Assembly: GCA_910577735.1 (NCBI GenBank)
Contig: CAJTOO010000073.1
Location: 1-6,219, forward strand
Source of the DNA: an uncultured Lachnospiraceae bacterium
GTDB lineage: Bacteria > Bacillota > Clostridia > Lachnospirales > Lachnospiraceae
DNA length: 6,219 bases
Direction: 5' to 3'
The notes beneath the pieces are model-generated. The model saw only the letters and a program-made list of their open reading frames with translations. It had not been told where the DNA came from and ran no database searches. The position numbers and the translations under genes were made by a program. This document shows positions 1 to 4,841 of the stretch, one piece after another; the stretch's first letter is position 1; every line of letters begins with the position of its first letter.

Positions 1-47
1 TCCTATTCCTTTTTGATGACTTGTAACATTTTTGTAATTTTAAAAGT
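1..47. other. AT-rich stretch beyond the broken sigma gene
   Basis: This short edge segment is much richer in A and T than everything to its right. It holds no ORF of note. On the minus strand it carries the hexamer TTACAA twice, 11 bases apart start to start. It begins exactly where the sigma-like reading frame stops matching the expected family, so it may be the far side of an insertion or deletion junction. That last point is inference; the rest of this DNA lies outside the window. Confidence 0.35.
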
Positions 48-182
48 TTATCCTGGGCGGCGGGTCTCCTTCTGATCGTTGTTGTACTGCTGGCGGTCTA
101 AATCCAGCAGCATCCCTCCGAGGCGCTCGTCCACCTCCACCCCGGAGATTTCCCCTGTCACAAATTCATAGGTGATCTTCAT
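48..182 (-). pseudogene. Truncated sigma-70-like factor, N-terminal 44 codons only
   Basis: The frame starts with ATG at 182, preceded by GGGAGG at 5-base spacing. It begins MKITYEFVTGE and continues through LLDLDRQQYNNDQKETRR before ending in PG and a TAA stop. From memory, this N-terminus belongs to the small sigma-70-like factors carried by clostridial integrative and conjugative elements. Those are normally about 130 to 200 residues, with a helix-turn-helix in the C-terminal part. Here the whole DNA-binding part is missing: after ETRR the family match ends, a stop follows within three codons, and the downstream DNA is AT-rich with no continuation in any frame. I read this as a gene broken by a deletion or insertion, so it is unlikely to work as a sigma factor. 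An intact short protein with another role cannot be excluded. The start overlaps the stop of the leader ORF upstream as ATGA, which suggests coupled translation. Confidence 0.6.
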
Positions 183-238
183 TCAGGCCTCCCGCCGGAA
201 CCCGGCAGGACGCAGAATGTATTGATTTTTCCAGACAT
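179..238 (-). CDS. 19-residue leader ORF coupled to the sigma-like gene
   Basis: A very short frame, MSGKINTFCVLPGSGGRPE, starts at ATG 238 with AAAGGA about 8 bases upstream. Its TGA stop overlaps the ATG of the sigma-like gene as ATGA. The ribosome binding site of the sigma gene lies inside its last codons, a typical layout for translational coupling. Its own ribosome binding site falls in the 3' arm of the hairpin at 241-280, so initiation could depend on how that RNA folds. No known family is recognised. It may be a true leader peptide or simply a chance frame next to a real start. Confidence 0.4.
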   Translation of the reverse strand: MSGKINTFCVLPGSGGRPE

Positions 239-240
239 AA

Positions 241-290
241 AGCGTTCCTTTCTTTACGCCTTCGTAAAGCCAGAAACGCTATATTTTTTT
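241..290. promoter_or_regulatory. Two-tier hairpin upstream of the leader ORF, with T-run on the plus side
   Basis: Outer arms AGCGTT (241-246) and AACGCT (275-280) enclose a symmetric 5-by-5 internal loop. Inside it are arms CTTTACG (252-258) and CGTAAAG (263-269) closed by a 4-base loop. Read on the plus strand it is followed by ATATTTTTTT, so it could end transcripts coming from the left. Read on the minus strand it holds the AAAGGA ribosome binding site of the leader ORF at its 3' side, so it could instead gate translation. The pairing is seen directly; which role applies is inference. Confidence 0.5.
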
Positions 291-313
291 GATATGAAAC
301 TACCTAGAAACGT

Positions 314-363
314 AAAAAAGGCCGGAGTAAGCTAAGGTATTGGTCTCTAGCTTTACTCCGGCC
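314..363 (-). terminator. Strong intrinsic terminator after the second zinc-ribbon gene
   Basis: On the minus strand, GGCCGGAGTAAAGCT (363 to 349) pairs with AGCTTACTCCGGCC (333 to 320), leaving one bulged A. The loop is about 15 bases and six U residues follow (319-314). It lies 44 bases past the stop of the zinc-ribbon gene at 407 and separates it from the leader and sigma region, which therefore probably has its own promoter. Confidence 0.85.
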
Positions 364-406
364 CTTCGCAGCTCGTCACTTGGCCGCTCGCACAATCGAG
401 TAAACA

Positions 407-559
407 TTATTTCGTTTTCAATGAGGTCTGTATCAGCCATTCCAGCCTGACTGTCCTACCGCAGTGGGGGCATCTGATACGGACTACTGTCCTCCCCTCC
501 GCGATGGCGATTAAATCGCAGATCCTCTTCCGGCACAGCGGACACCTTATTTTGCACAT
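407..559 (-). CDS. Com-like zinc-ribbon protein, 50 aa (second of two)
   Basis: This 50-residue protein begins MCKIRCPLCRKRIC and carries a second knuckle, IRCPHCG, at residues 28-34. Cysteines C6/C9 and C30/C33 form two CPxC pairs about 20 residues apart, as expected for one zinc-ribbon fold; C2 and C14 are extra. The pattern IRCxxC...IRCPxC matches the small Com family named after the phage Mu Com protein, which binds mom mRNA and activates its translation. That family is usually 50 to 65 residues, so the length fits. The start at ATG 559 is well set by GGGAGGG with an 8-base gap. The gene follows a related zinc-ribbon gene and is closed by its own terminator. The lysine/arginine-rich chain suits nucleic-acid binding, but no target can be named from this window. 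DNA binding is equally possible. Confidence 0.72.
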   Translation of the reverse strand: MCKIRCPLCRKRICDLIAIAEGRTVVRIRCPHCGRTVRLEWLIQTSLKTK

Positions 560-606
560 CTCTCAATCCCTCCCACAGCCACTTCTGGATTTCTAACCAT
601 GATCAG

Positions 607-619
607 CGGAACGGTTCCG
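607..619. repeat. Short palindrome CGGAAC-G-GTTCCG
   Basis: Six-base arms flank a single central base, 48 bases upstream of the second zinc-ribbon start. It is a plausible operator-sized site for a dimeric regulator, or simply part of the 5' untranslated RNA. Only the symmetry is seen; no binding protein can be named. Confidence 0.3.
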
Positions 620-629
620 TGCAGGTGTC

Positions 630-672
630 CTTACAGTAGTAATTTTCCATAAATTACCATGTATACTGTAAG
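630..672. repeat. Bulged inverted repeat between the two zinc-ribbon genes
   Basis: CTTACAGTA (630-638) is perfectly complementary to TACTGTAAG (664-672). Inside, GTAATTT (639-645) pairs with AAATTAC (651-657) around a 5-base loop, and six bases bulge on one side (658-663). It gives 16 base pairs in all, is AT-rich and has no T-run, so it is not a normal terminator. It lies in the untranslated region ahead of the zinc-ribbon gene at 407-559. It could be an operator, an RNA structure bound by a small regulator, or the remains of a mobile-element end. Confidence 0.5.
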
Positions 673-709
673 TATGCCCACGGGACGCATTCCTAATCAC
701 GGCATCTAC

Positions 710-735
710 AAAAAAATGGCAGGGCTACCCCTGCC
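710..735 (-). terminator. Intrinsic terminator overlapping the end of the first zinc-ribbon gene
   Basis: On the minus strand GGCAGGG (735-729) pairs perfectly with CCCTGCC (724-718) around the 4-base loop GTAG, followed by A and seven U residues (716-710). The TAG stop codon of the upstream gene (727-725) lies inside the loop, so the last codons of the gene form the 5' arm. Confidence 0.9.
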
Positions 736-895
736 GCCTGTTCTTCTTATGTACCTTCTTCGGGCCGAAGCCCACCTCGACCACCTCCCCGCAGCGCCTG
801 CACTTCATCTCAAGCACCGTCCTGCCCGGCGGCATCTCCTCAATGTCAAGGATGTGCCGCCCGCACTTCGGGTTCGGGCATCTGATCCTCTCCAC
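725..895 (-). CDS. Com-like zinc-ribbon protein, 56 aa (first of two)
   Basis: The protein starts MERIRCPNPKCGRHILDIEE and has a second knuckle KCRRCGE at residues 31-37. The zinc ligands would be C6, C11, C32 and C35. The first pair is spaced CxxxxC rather than CxxC, a small departure from the Mu Com pattern. The tail, GPKKVHKKNRRQG, is strongly basic and fits nucleic-acid binding. I chose GTG at 895 because GGGAGG lies 9 bases ahead of it. An ATG at 928 in the same frame would add 11 residues but lies in a hairpin and has no ribosome binding site. Com-like proteins are common in phages and integrative elements; Mu Com activates translation of a DNA-modification gene. No such target is visible here. 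It is similar to, but not a recent copy of, the protein at 407-559. Confidence 0.72.
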   Translation of the reverse strand: MERIRCPNPKCGRHILDIEEMPPGRTVLEMKCRRCGEVVEVGFGPKKVHKKNRRQG

Positions 896-926
896 TGACA
901 ACCGCCTCCCCGCACTGATATGGAAC

Positions 927-967
927 AAGGGAACCAGACATGAAGTGTTCCTGCTTGGTTCCCTTTT
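927..967. terminator. Hairpin between the 347-aa gene and the first zinc-ribbon gene
   Basis: AAGGGAACCA (927-936) pairs perfectly with TGGTTCCCTT (956-965) around a loop of about 19 bases. The T-rich tail is better on the plus-strand side (TTTT at 964-967) than on the minus-strand side. It lies about 50 bases after the stop of the 347-residue protein, so it is the likely end of the main transcript, though a weak one in that direction. It may also block transcripts running rightward from the left edge. Confidence 0.55.
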
Positions 968-1015
968 ATCGTTTGTGCTTTATTGGTTTTCTTCGTGAGG
1001 TGTGGATATATGTAT

Positions 1016-2059
1016 TTATGCTTCCGGTATAAAGTTCCCGAACCTGTTATTGATTCCTGATTGCCATGAATACCATCTCGTAAATATGGATAACTGTCCC
1101 ATGAAACCGGAGTATTCTCTGGCACGGTCTGTTTTCCCATAAAAATCTTTCATAAGCTCATCTGCATTGTACAGTTGCCCTTTAAGGCTGTCCCGCGTGA
1201 TATAGAACGGAACATCAATGCTTCTCTTCTGGCCGCCCATCCACATTTCCATTTTTGCCTTGTTGTCAACGTGCTCTTTGTAGAAAAACTTGAAATCCCT
1301 TGGCGGTTCCACACCCTCATCCGCTATGCTTGCACGCCCCACTTGGTTCCGATATGTAAAGTTCCATACACTGTTGAAATCAAACCCTCCATCTATAGTA
1401 AACTTGGAATTTTTTTCTATCTCCTGCGTATCAACAGCGCCGATTCCCCACTTCTTTGCAACCTCATTTGCCGCCGCTCCCAAGAAATCCTTCACTTCCC
1501 CACATTGGTAATGGTAATCCGCATTATAGTAAACCCAGTCATCATTCCTATAATTGCTACCGTAGGATGCATTGGCCTGCGCCCCTTCGTTATAATTCGC
1601 ATTGCCGGCTGCCCTCGCGTTTTCCTTAGCAAAAATTTCATATATCTGGCTGACAATCTGCATATTATCATCGTCTGCATTTCCCGAAGTCTGGTGCTGC
1701 TGCGCCCTGTATATCCGCATATCAGAGCAGCAGTCATTAAAATACTGTTTTAGTTCATCGTCACTCATTTTGCCCGCATAGTAATCCTCCATCCGGTCTG
1801 CAATGTCATGCTGCATAGCATAGCCAAAGGAATCGCTGAAAACGTTCTCCGGCATATTGGTGGTAATCTGATAATTCGTATAACAGTCACATACAGCAAC
1901 TGTCTGTTCAGTCATCTTTTCAAAAAAATCCTTTGTTGGCTTGAAAGTATCCCGAACCCTTTTTACAATTTCCTCGTGATTTTCAATATTGTGCCTTGCT
2001 GCCTGCCTGACATCATTTGTCTGAAATCTACAAAGATTTGAATTTGTTGTAACGTCCAT
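1016..2059 (-). CDS. Uncharacterised 347-aa protein of the cluster
   Basis: Not assigned to a named family. The start, MDVTTNSNLC, is set by AAGGAG 8 bases ahead of ATG 2059. There is no signal peptide and no membrane segment. Residues 25-150 are mostly charged and probably helical, with cysteines C57, C59, C110 and C111. Residues 150-185 are rich in Asn, Tyr and Gly. Residues 218-245 (around FTIDGGFDFNSVWNFTYRNQ) look like beta strands. The C-terminal end is aromatic-rich (FTRWYSWQSGINNRFGNF). It is the last gene of the run before a hairpin. Between it and the membrane-protein gene lie two partial repeat copies and a gene scar. Its short polar N-terminus recalls that of the 514-residue neighbour (MGVNSVNDAG). 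I recall similar uncharacterised proteins in gut clostridia but cannot name a function. Coding is well supported by length, start site and absence of interruptions. Confidence 0.85.
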   Translation of the reverse strand: MDVTTNSNLCRFQTNDVRQAARHNIENHEEIVKRVRDTFKPTKDFFEKMTEQTVAVCDCYTNYQITTNMPENVFSDSFGYAMQHDIADRMEDYYAGKMSDDELKQYFNDCCSDMRIYRAQQHQTSGNADDDNMQIVSQIYEIFAKENARAAGNANYNEGAQANASYGSNYRNDDWVYYNADYHYQCGEVKDFLGAAANEVAKKWGIGAVDTQEIEKNSKFTIDGGFDFNSVWNFTYRNQVGRASIADEGVEPPRDFKFFYKEHVDNKAKMEMWMGGQKRSIDVPFYITRDSLKGQLYNADELMKDFYGKTDRAREYSGFMGQLSIFTRWYSWQSGINNRFGNFIPEA

Positions 2060-2090
2060 TTAAAAATCTCCTTATGTCAATTTTTTATTA

Positions 2091-2189
2091 CTACCATTCA
2101 CGGAACTCCCTCTGCTCCCCGATTCCCCAATCTGCCAGAACACCGGGGATGTCCGCTTGATGGCTTTTTGCTATTCCCGTTATATCCAT
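2091..2189 (-). pseudogene. Scar of a lost gene: start site plus about ten codons fused to repeat
   Basis: A 32-codon frame begins MDITGIAKSHQ at ATG 2189 and then runs straight into repeat DNA, ending DWGIGEQREFREW and TAG. The bases before the ATG (an A/G-rich GAGAGGGG box, 7-base gap, TTGAAATGG) closely resemble those before the 514-residue gene (GGAGG, 7-base gap, TTGAAATGG). Upstream sits a partial repeat, as at the other junctions. The first residues also resemble the M-[G/D]-[V/I] starts of the neighbours. The simplest reading is a third gene of the same kind that was deleted between its start and the repeat that followed it. A real 32-residue peptide is possible but less likely, because two thirds of it is the repeat. 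Confidence 0.45.
2112..2155 (-). repeat. Partial intergenic repeat, copy C
   Basis: This copy retains the half nearest the next gene: CTGCTCCCCGATTC, the GATT/AATC mini-hairpin with loop GGGG, and the core CACCGGGGATG as read on the plus strand. It matches copies at 3061 and 4741 over about 44 bases and then ends abruptly. The outer arm that would pair with CCCCGAT is absent. Confidence 0.75.
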
Positions 2190-2211
2190 TTCAATTCCCC
2201 TCTCACTGTTT

Positions 2212-2243
2212 TGCCGGAACGCCGGGGATGCCGCCCTGTCCGT
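2212..2243 (-). repeat. Partial intergenic repeat, copy D
   Basis: Only the middle of the repeat is present: TGCCGGAACGCCGGGGATG followed by CCGCCCTGTC on the plus strand. The core is identical to copy A over 18 bases. The half facing the next start codon is missing. It sits about 20 bases past the stop of the membrane-protein gene, which matches the placement of the full copies. Confidence 0.7.
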
Positions 2244-2263
2244 CCTCTGTGCCATATTGGTGA

Positions 2264-2503
2264 TTATGCGTCTGCAGGCTTTATCTTTTTCCGAATAATT
2301 AACTTTGCAATAACCACCACTGCCAAAAGAATAAGCATAACTATACCATATACGAAAATGCTGGTATACCACGGTGCTGATTGCATGGCATATAAGCCGG
2401 GATGTGTCTTATACTCCCAAAACACATAAATTCCATGACCAATAGAAACTCCGATAAACGATCCAGCAACTATATTTAAAATATAATTCAGCTTTTTTAA
2501 CAC
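2264..2503 (-). CDS. Small two-helix membrane protein, 79 aa
   Basis: The product starts (M)LKKLNYILNIVAGSFIG. It has two hydrophobic segments, about residues 7-28 and 46-70, joined by a polar loop containing FWEYKTHPGLYAMQSAPWYTS. It ends in a basic tail (RKKIKPADA). Positive charges at both ends predict both termini in the cytoplasm and the loop outside. I chose GTG at 2503 because GGAGGT lies 7 bases upstream. The longer frame from 2566 overlaps the PEBP gene, and its ATG codons at 2524 and 2518 would bury that ribosome binding site in coding sequence. I recall close relatives as hypothetical proteins in Lachnospiraceae, but no function. It follows the PEBP gene with a 43-base gap and no repeat between them, so those two genes form the tightest pair in the cluster. 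Confidence 0.75.
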   Translation of the reverse strand: MLKKLNYILNIVAGSFIGVSIGHGIYVFWEYKTHPGLYAMQSAPWYTSIFVYGIVMLILLAVVVIAKLIIRKKIKPADA

Positions 2504-2510
2504 TGAAAAC

Positions 2511-2516
2511 ACCTCC
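2511..2516 (-). promoter_or_regulatory. Ribosome binding site that decides the GTG start at 2503
   Basis: GGAGGT on the minus strand, 7 bases before GTG. It is the only good Shine-Dalgarno match near the 5' end of the membrane-protein frame, and it rules against the upstream ATG codons in the same frame. Confidence 0.65.
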
Positions 2517-2546
2517 ATTTTCATCACACGAAAACAATCGGGGTCT

Positions 2547-3014
2547 CTATTCAAACTCACCAACAATACTACCTTTTTGGATGATATGCCTTTCAGCCTT
2601 TTTCAGAAAATTTCTTTTCATAGAGTTGGCGCTTATATTTATTTCACAATCCAAGGAATAGACTGTAAAGCGGTAAGTATGCTTTTTCCCTTTCGGTGGC
2701 TTCGGCCCCGCATAACAGTGAAAGCCATATCCTATCCCCTGGCGGGCATTCCCCAGCATTGGCACTGCCTTGCCAGCAGGAATATTTTTCTTTATTCTGT
2801 CAGTGGCAGGAATGTTCCATATAACCCAATGCGTAAATTCCTTAATTGGATGTGATAAATCTTCCAGTGTAACAGCGAGGGTTTTCGCATTCGGTGACAG
2901 GTTCTTAATTATAAATTCCGGCGATATATCCTGCCCACGCCCGGTATATTCGATTGGAAATTTGTTTCCGCCATCCATGCCAATGCACTCAAATTCCAAA
3001 ACAGTATTATTCAT
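2547..3014 (-). CDS. PEBP / YbhB-YbcL family (Raf-kinase-inhibitor-like) protein, 155 aa
   Basis: The phosphatidylethanolamine-binding fold is recognisable by its ordered motifs. These are the early G...FPIEYTGRGQDISPEF (residues 17-34), the E-D-L-S-H-P segment with FTHWVIWNIPA (51-70), GPKPPKGKKHTYRFTVYSLD (103-122) and a final helical stretch. H62 and H112 sit where the family places its ligand-pocket histidines, and the GPxPP loop is intact. The usual DPDAP box is altered to EDLSHP, so the pocket may differ. The length equals that of typical bacterial members. No signal peptide is present, so it is expected in the cytoplasm. Bacterial members have no firmly established reaction; ligand binding is assumed. 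The start at ATG 3014 has GGAGG at a short 4-base gap. An in-frame extension to 3149 exists but would read through repeat B and is rejected. It sits between the PPC protein and a small membrane protein. Confidence 0.9.
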   Translation of the reverse strand: MNNTVLEFECIGMDGGNKFPIEYTGRGQDISPEFIIKNLSPNAKTLAVTLEDLSHPIKEFTHWVIWNIPATDRIKKNIPAGKAVPMLGNARQGIGYGFHCYAGPKPPKGKKHTYRFTVYSLDCEINISANSMKRNFLKKAERHIIQKGSIVGEFE

Positions 3015-3060
3015 AATCCCTCCAAGTTTGAGCAATTTATTTCTGCATTCTCGACAACCG

Positions 3061-3136
3061 CTGCTCCCCGATTCGCCAATCTGTAGCAACACCGGGGATG
3101 CCCGCCCTGTCTTGTCAGGCTGTGGCTTATCGTGGA
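3061..3136 (-). repeat. Intergenic repeat, near full-length copy B
   Basis: This 76-base unit matches copy A at about 66 of 76 positions with no gaps, by eye. The outer inverted arms are CCCCGAT at one end and ATCGTGG at the other, one mismatch worse than in copy A. The inner GATT/AATC mini-hairpin has loop GGCG. It begins 16 bases after the stop of the 514-residue gene and ends 47 bases before the PEBP start. Confidence 0.85.
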
Positions 3137-3151
3137 TAGGGAACCACATAC

Positions 3152-4696
3152 TTATAAAACTTTCCTGAACTGATATCTATACATATCAGAATACATATTG
3201 CCGGAAGACTGTGGTGTAAACCGGTCATCCAATGCGCCCATATCAACCGCAAAACCGCTGTCTGCCACGGAAAACGCCCCATCCTTGAACTGGAACTGTG
3301 AAGTGAAATCGGGAATCCCCAAGTCGCCGCTTATCCTGATCTTCCCTATGATATCCACCAGCGCATCCTTCATCCGTTCTATCTTGGCATTGTCCTTCGT
3401 CTTGTTGATCAGATCAGCCGCCTTGTCCGGAAGCCCTCCGATCTTCCCGTCAGGCGTCAGATAAAGATTTTCTAAGGAAATGTCCTCCCCCGTAACCCCT
3501 TTCAGGTAGCGCCGCACTTCCTGTATGTCCGTGGCATACCGGTATGTGTTAGAGGACAGGTCTCCCACGCTGTCCGCAATCCCTATATAATACTGGTACA
3601 TCCGGTCACCGTACTTTTCATCTATCAGTTTCTGTACCTGTTCCCGGACGGCGCTATCTTCTATCCCGTCCACGGACACATCCCCGCTGCTCCCAATCCT
3701 TACGCGCATACCCTCTATGTCGTCACGGGAAATGCCCATCCCCTCCAAATCCTTAACGAAATCATCTGAAAAGCTGTTTTTCAGCTCCGCTTTATTCTGC
3801 GCCTTTTCCATGTCTTTCAGGTTGGCAAAAATCTTCACATACTCCAGTTCCGCATCGCTTAAATCCTTCCCCTCCGCCATGTCCTGCAGCAGTTCATCCA
3901 CGGTGCGCCCGCCCTTATACTTCTTTTCTTCCGGCAGGCTGTCAAACTGCTTCTGGTGGAGTTGCTCCAGCTCTTTTATATAGTTCTGCTCCGTCTCCCG
4001 CAGGACTGCATTATACTGGTCAAGATATTCCCGCCAGTTTTCATCCTTCCGGCTGTATGCGCTGTGGAGGTTCCCATATGCTTCCCTGACGGCGTCAGTC
4101 TTTTCATACTCCTTGTTTTCAGAAACATGGAAACTGATCCTGTAATAATCATCCGGGGAAACCTCCTCCCCGTTTCCGTTTTCTACCTTGAGGCAGTATT
4201 TATTGGTATTGATATCCCAATTAGGGACAGTCAGCTTCTTCCGCCCCTCTCCGTCCCACTCTGCCTTCCCCACCTGGTTGCCGTATTCGTCATACAGGGT
4301 AAGGTCGTAATCACAGCCCTCCGGCATATCAATGTAAGCTTCAACACCGAAATAATTCCGTTGGAAGTTCATAAATGGGATGGAAAAGTTATAGAAATCC
4401 ACATCCTTATCATCGCTGAGATTCCCTTTCAGGCTGCTGGTCTCGTCCTTGATCAGAAAATTCAAATCCAGGAATGTGCTGCCTTTATCCTTATCGGAAA
4501 CCTCATAAGTAGTATGCTGCCTGCGGTATGTATTATTGCTGCCGAGGGTGCAGGTGTCCTCCCGCAGCTCCATGTTCCTGCGCATCTTCCCATCAAAAAA
4601 CGCTTCTGTCTCCTTTCCCGTCATGAAGTATACCGGCTTGTTCCTGAAAGCCGCTCCATATGCGGAACCTGCATCATTTACTGAATTAACTCCCAT
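3152..4696 (-). CDS. Uncharacterised 514-aa protein with PPC-like domain and a domain shared with its neighbour
   Basis: The start, ATG 4696 (MGVNSVNDAGSAYGAAF), has GGAGG at 7 bases; an in-frame extension to 4759 runs into the repeat and is rejected. Residues 72-192 look like a bacterial pre-peptidase C-terminal (PPC) beta-sandwich. The signs are a GNLSDDKDVDFYNFSIP strand, then MPEGCDYDLTLYDEYGNQVG, then a KYCLKVENG strand and a DDYYRISFHVSE end. Residues 195-310 are rich in Glu, Lys and Gln and probably form long helices or a coiled coil. Residues 321-417, ending in LYLTPDGK, align with residues 149-254 of the protein encoded upstream. The C-terminal 100 residues include short Gly/Asp-rich strands. 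PPC domains normally sit on secreted proteins, yet no signal peptide or anchor is seen, and no protease or other catalytic domain is attached. Function unknown; a structural or binding role outside the cell by a non-Sec route is a guess. Confidence 0.88.
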   Translation of the reverse strand: MGVNSVNDAGSAYGAAFRNKPVYFMTGKETEAFFDGKMRRNMELREDTCTLGSNNTYRRQHTTYEVSDKDKGSTFLDLNFLIKDETSSLKGNLSDDKDVDFYNFSIPFMNFQRNYFGVEAYIDMPEGCDYDLTLYDEYGNQVGKAEWDGEGRKKLTVPNWDINTNKYCLKVENGNGEEVSPDDYYRISFHVSENKEYEKTDAVREAYGNLHSAYSRKDENWREYLDQYNAVLRETEQNYIKELEQLHQKQFDSLPEEKKYKGGRTVDELLQDMAEGKDLSDAELEYVKIFANLKDMEKAQNKAELKNSFSDDFVKDLEGMGISRDDIEGMRVRIGSSGDVSVDGIEDSAVREQVQKLIDEKYGDRMYQYYIGIADSVGDLSSNTYRYATDIQEVRRYLKGVTGEDISLENLYLTPDGKIGGLPDKAADLINKTKDNAKIERMKDALVDIIGKIRISGDLGIPDFTSQFQFKDGAFSVADSGFAVDMGALDDRFTPQSSGNMYSDMYRYQFRKVL

Positions 4697-4740
4697 TTCA
4701 AATCCTCCATTGTTTTCAATATTACGGCTCACTGTCCGCA

Positions 4741-4817
4741 CTGCTCCCCGATTCACCAATCTGCCGGAACGCCGGGGATGCCTGCCCTGCCTTGTCAGAC
4801 TATGGCTTATCGGGGAT
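4741..4817 (-). repeat. Intergenic repeat, best copy A
   Basis: A 76-77 base unit with perfect 8-base outer arms TCCCCGAT (4745-4752) and ATCGGGGA (4809-4816). Inside lie CCGGAACGCCGG, able to pair through its CCGG ends, and GATT/AATC with a 4-base loop. On the minus strand, ATCCCCG occurs twice (near 4817 and near 4779) and both can pair with the single CGGGGA near 4749, so two folds compete. There is no U-run. It starts 24 bases after the stop of the upstream gene and ends 44 bases before the next start. Confidence 0.88.
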
Positions 4818-4841
4818 ATTCAGCCGTAGCTTCATTTCCTT

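Noticed and set aside
805..1140. 111-codon minus-strand frame across the hairpin at 927-967
   Set aside because: It overlaps both the 347-residue gene end and the zinc-ribbon gene in another frame, crosses a terminator-like hairpin and has no family features.
1175..1753. 192-codon plus-strand open frame
   Set aside because: It is antisense to the 347-residue gene with no start signal and no family features; a shadow frame.
2041..2090. TTGACA promoter box before the 347-aa gene
   Set aside because: The TTGACA directly abuts the ribosome binding site, so the matching -10 box would have to lie inside the gene.
2091..2372. 93-codon minus-strand frame spanning the repeats and the membrane-protein gene end
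   Set aside because: It overlaps the end of the membrane-protein gene in another frame, has no ribosome binding site at its first ATG and is mostly repeat sequence.
3015..3149. 45-residue N-terminal extension of the PEBP
   Set aside because: It would translate repeat B, lacks a ribosome binding site at 3149, and the PEBP fold starts just after ATG 3014, which has GGAGG ahead of it.
3956..4684. 242-codon plus-strand open frame
   Set aside because: It lies wholly opposite the 514-residue gene, has no ribosome binding site and a translation rich in Ile, Val, Leu and Pro that mirrors the other strand. The minus-strand product has recognisable domains.
4697..4759. 21-residue N-terminal extension of the 514-aa protein
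   Set aside because: Part of it overlaps repeat A, and ATG 4696 has a GGAGG at ideal spacing.
3061..4817. Integron attC-type sites between cassettes
   Set aside because: The cassette-like layout invites this, but the repeats lack RYYYAAC and GTTRRRY boxes at their ends and no integron integrase is in view.
4741..4817. Rho-independent terminator
   Set aside because: Stable hairpins can form, but no U-run follows on either strand, and the downstream gene has no separate promoter that I can see.
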